Of a stretch of 64,000 nucleotides of DNA, positions 62,956 to 64,000 are shown one piece after another. The stretch comes from Halotalea alkalilenta. Its GTDB lineage: Bacteria; Pseudomonadota; Gammaproteobacteria; Pseudomonadales; Halomonadaceae. Position 1 is the stretch's first letter. Each line of letters opens with the position of its first letter. Below the pieces are notes generated by a model. It made no database searches and was not told where the DNA came from. It saw only the letters and a program-made list of their open reading frames with translations. The DNA lies in assembly GCF_001648175.1 (NCBI RefSeq), contig NZ_CP015243.1, positions 372,001 to 436,000 on the forward strand, written 5' to 3'. Position numbers and translations under genes: made by a program.

Positions 62956-64000
62956 GCACGGCGCGTGAGCGCGCTCGTATGGACCCCGAGACGAGTACGC
63001 ACCAAAGCGAGCTCGACCAGCCGGTCACCGAGCTGGCCGGTGTGGGTGACGCGATGGCGGCAAAGCTGGCCCGGCTGGGCCTCGACTCGATCGCCGACCT
63101 GCTTTTCCACCTACCACTGCGCTACCAGGACCGCACCCGACTGACCCCGATCGGCCAGCTGCGCGCGGGCCAGGAGGCGGTGGTCGAAGGTGAAGTCACC
63201 GCCTGCGATGTGATCCAGGGCCGGCGCCGCAGCCTGCTGGTGCGACTCAAGGATGCCACCGGCATTCTTTCGCTGCGCTTTTACCATTTCGCCCCCGCCC
63301 AGGCCCAGCAGTTCGCCCGCGGCAGCCGTGTACGGCTGTTCGGCGAGGCGCGCGCCGGCAGCACCGGGCTCGAGGTCTACCACCCCGAATACCAACTGCT
63401 CTCCGCTACCGTAGAGCGCAGCGCCGATGGCGAGATCGAGGAGAGCCTGACCCCGATCTACCCGACCACCGAAGGGTTGACTCAGATGCGCCTGCGGGGC
63501 TTGATCGCGCAGGCGTTCAAACGCTACGAAGCGCACCCCGGCTCGCTCCCGGAGCTGCTGCCCGAACCGCTGCGCGAGCGCTTCAGCCTGCTCGCGCTGA
63601 ACGACGCGATCCGATATCTGCACCATCCGCCCCCCGACGCTTCGCTCGATCAGCTCGCGGCCGGTACCCACCCCGCCCAGCGCCGGCTCGCTTTCGAGGA
63701 ACTGCTCGCCCACCAGCTCAGCCTGCGTCAGGTGCGCAGCCGTATCCAGCGCGACACCGCCCCTTTGATCAAGGGGGGCGACGGGCTCAAGGCGCGCTTT
63801 CTCGCCGCGCTGCCGTTTTCGCTCACTGGCGCCCAGCGCCGGGTGCTGGCCGAGATCGACCGCGATCTCGAACGCGAGATCCCGATGCTGCGGCTGGTCC
63901 AGGGCGATGTCGGCTCGGGCAAGACCGTGGTCGCGGCGGTGGCCGCGCTGAGCGCCGCCGCCCACGGCTACCAAGCCGCGGTGATGGCGCCCACCGAGCT
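62952..64000 (+). CDS. recG: ATP-dependent DNA helicase RecG (3' truncated by window end)
   Basis: N-terminal 349 residues of the branch-migration helicase RecG. The wedge domain begins after an extended N-terminus (LDQPVTELAGVGDAMAAKL), with LFHLPLRYQDRT and the OB-fold KDATGILSLRFYHFAPAQ. The helicase core follows with the Q-motif LPFSLTGAQRRVLAEI and Walker A GDVGSGKTVVA, and the window ends just after MAPTEL (motif Ia). The start ATG 62952 is in an ATGA overlap with oxyR. Confidence 0.94.
   Translation, partial: MSTARERARMDPETSTHQSELDQPVTELAGVGDAMAAKLARLGLDSIADLLFHLPLRYQDRTRLTPIGQLRAGQEAVVEGEVTACDVIQGRRRSLLVRLKDATGILSLRFYHFAPAQAQQFARGSRVRLFGEARAGSTGLEVYHPEYQLLSATVERSADGEIEESLTPIYPTTEGLTQMRLRGLIAQAFKRYEAHPGSLPELLPEPLRERFSLLALNDAIRYLHHPPPDASLDQLAAGTHPAQRRLAFEELLAHQLSLRQVRSRIQRDTAPLIKGGDGLKARFLAALPFSLTGAQRRVLAEIDRDLEREIPMLRLVQGDVGSGKTVVAAVAALSAAAHGYQAAVMAPTE

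Overview
The window is a GC-rich chromosome segment from a gammaproteobacterium, most probably a member of the Halomonadaceae. The order pyrE, crc, hemG, rph, yicC, gmk, rpoZ, spoT, ridA, oxyR, recG at the right end matches the arrangement known from Pseudomonas and related oceanospirilla-type genomes. The rep-trmL pair, a c5-type cytochrome, malate:quinone oxidoreductase and a TonB-dependent siderophore receptor fit the same assignment.

Layout. 1-4.4 kb: a sugar-type ABC importer (binding protein cut by the window edge, fused double ATPase, permease) followed by a HAD phosphatase. 4.4-10.8 kb: a PPOX-family flavoprotein and a small AAA ATPase, then a siderophore receptor divergent from a signal-peptide-bearing malate:quinone oxidoreductase, with a good Fur box between them. 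10.8-20.7 kb: a catabolic cluster made of a DAO-type FAD oxidoreductase, a GntR/FCD regulator, an alpha/beta hydrolase, a C45 (penicillin acyltransferase-like) autoproteolytic enzyme and a dipeptide-type ABC importer. Two decayed genes, an oxidoreductase C-terminus and a GNAT acetyltransferase, lie inside it. 20.7-22.0 kb: a TetR repressor divergent from a SnoaL-like protein across two matching palindromes.

22.2-34.3 kb is an integrated P4-like satellite/plasmid-prophage in the 3' end of a tRNA-Arg(CCG) gene, bounded by a 19-bp direct repeat. It carries a tyrosine integrase, an Ogr/Delta zinc-finger activator, AlpA, a chain of small genes overlapping by exactly 8 nt, a toprim primase, a DUF927-type helicase, a repeat-rich candidate origin and an AT-rich two-gene cargo (Sll1717-type P-loop ATPase plus multi-spanning membrane protein). 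Between alpA and the small-gene operon lies a leader with three mutually complementary segments and a hairpin terminator. This is the organisation expected of P4-type RNA-mediated immunity (seqA, seqB/CI RNA, seqC).

34.3-37.6 kb: tRNA-Arg, cytochrome c, rep, trmL. 37.9-47.9 kb: a PmrAB/QseBC-like two-component system followed on the same strand by a complete RND efflux operon, a MipA/OmpV protein and an MlaA/VacJ lipoprotein. Direct repeats with 11-bp phasing precede both the regulator and the pump operon. 48.1-64 kb: YfaZ-like protein, the conserved pyrE-to-recG block, a DMT exporter with a divergent Lrp regulator, and an inverted-order hipA-hipB pair preceded by two copies of ATGAGC-N8-GCTCAT.
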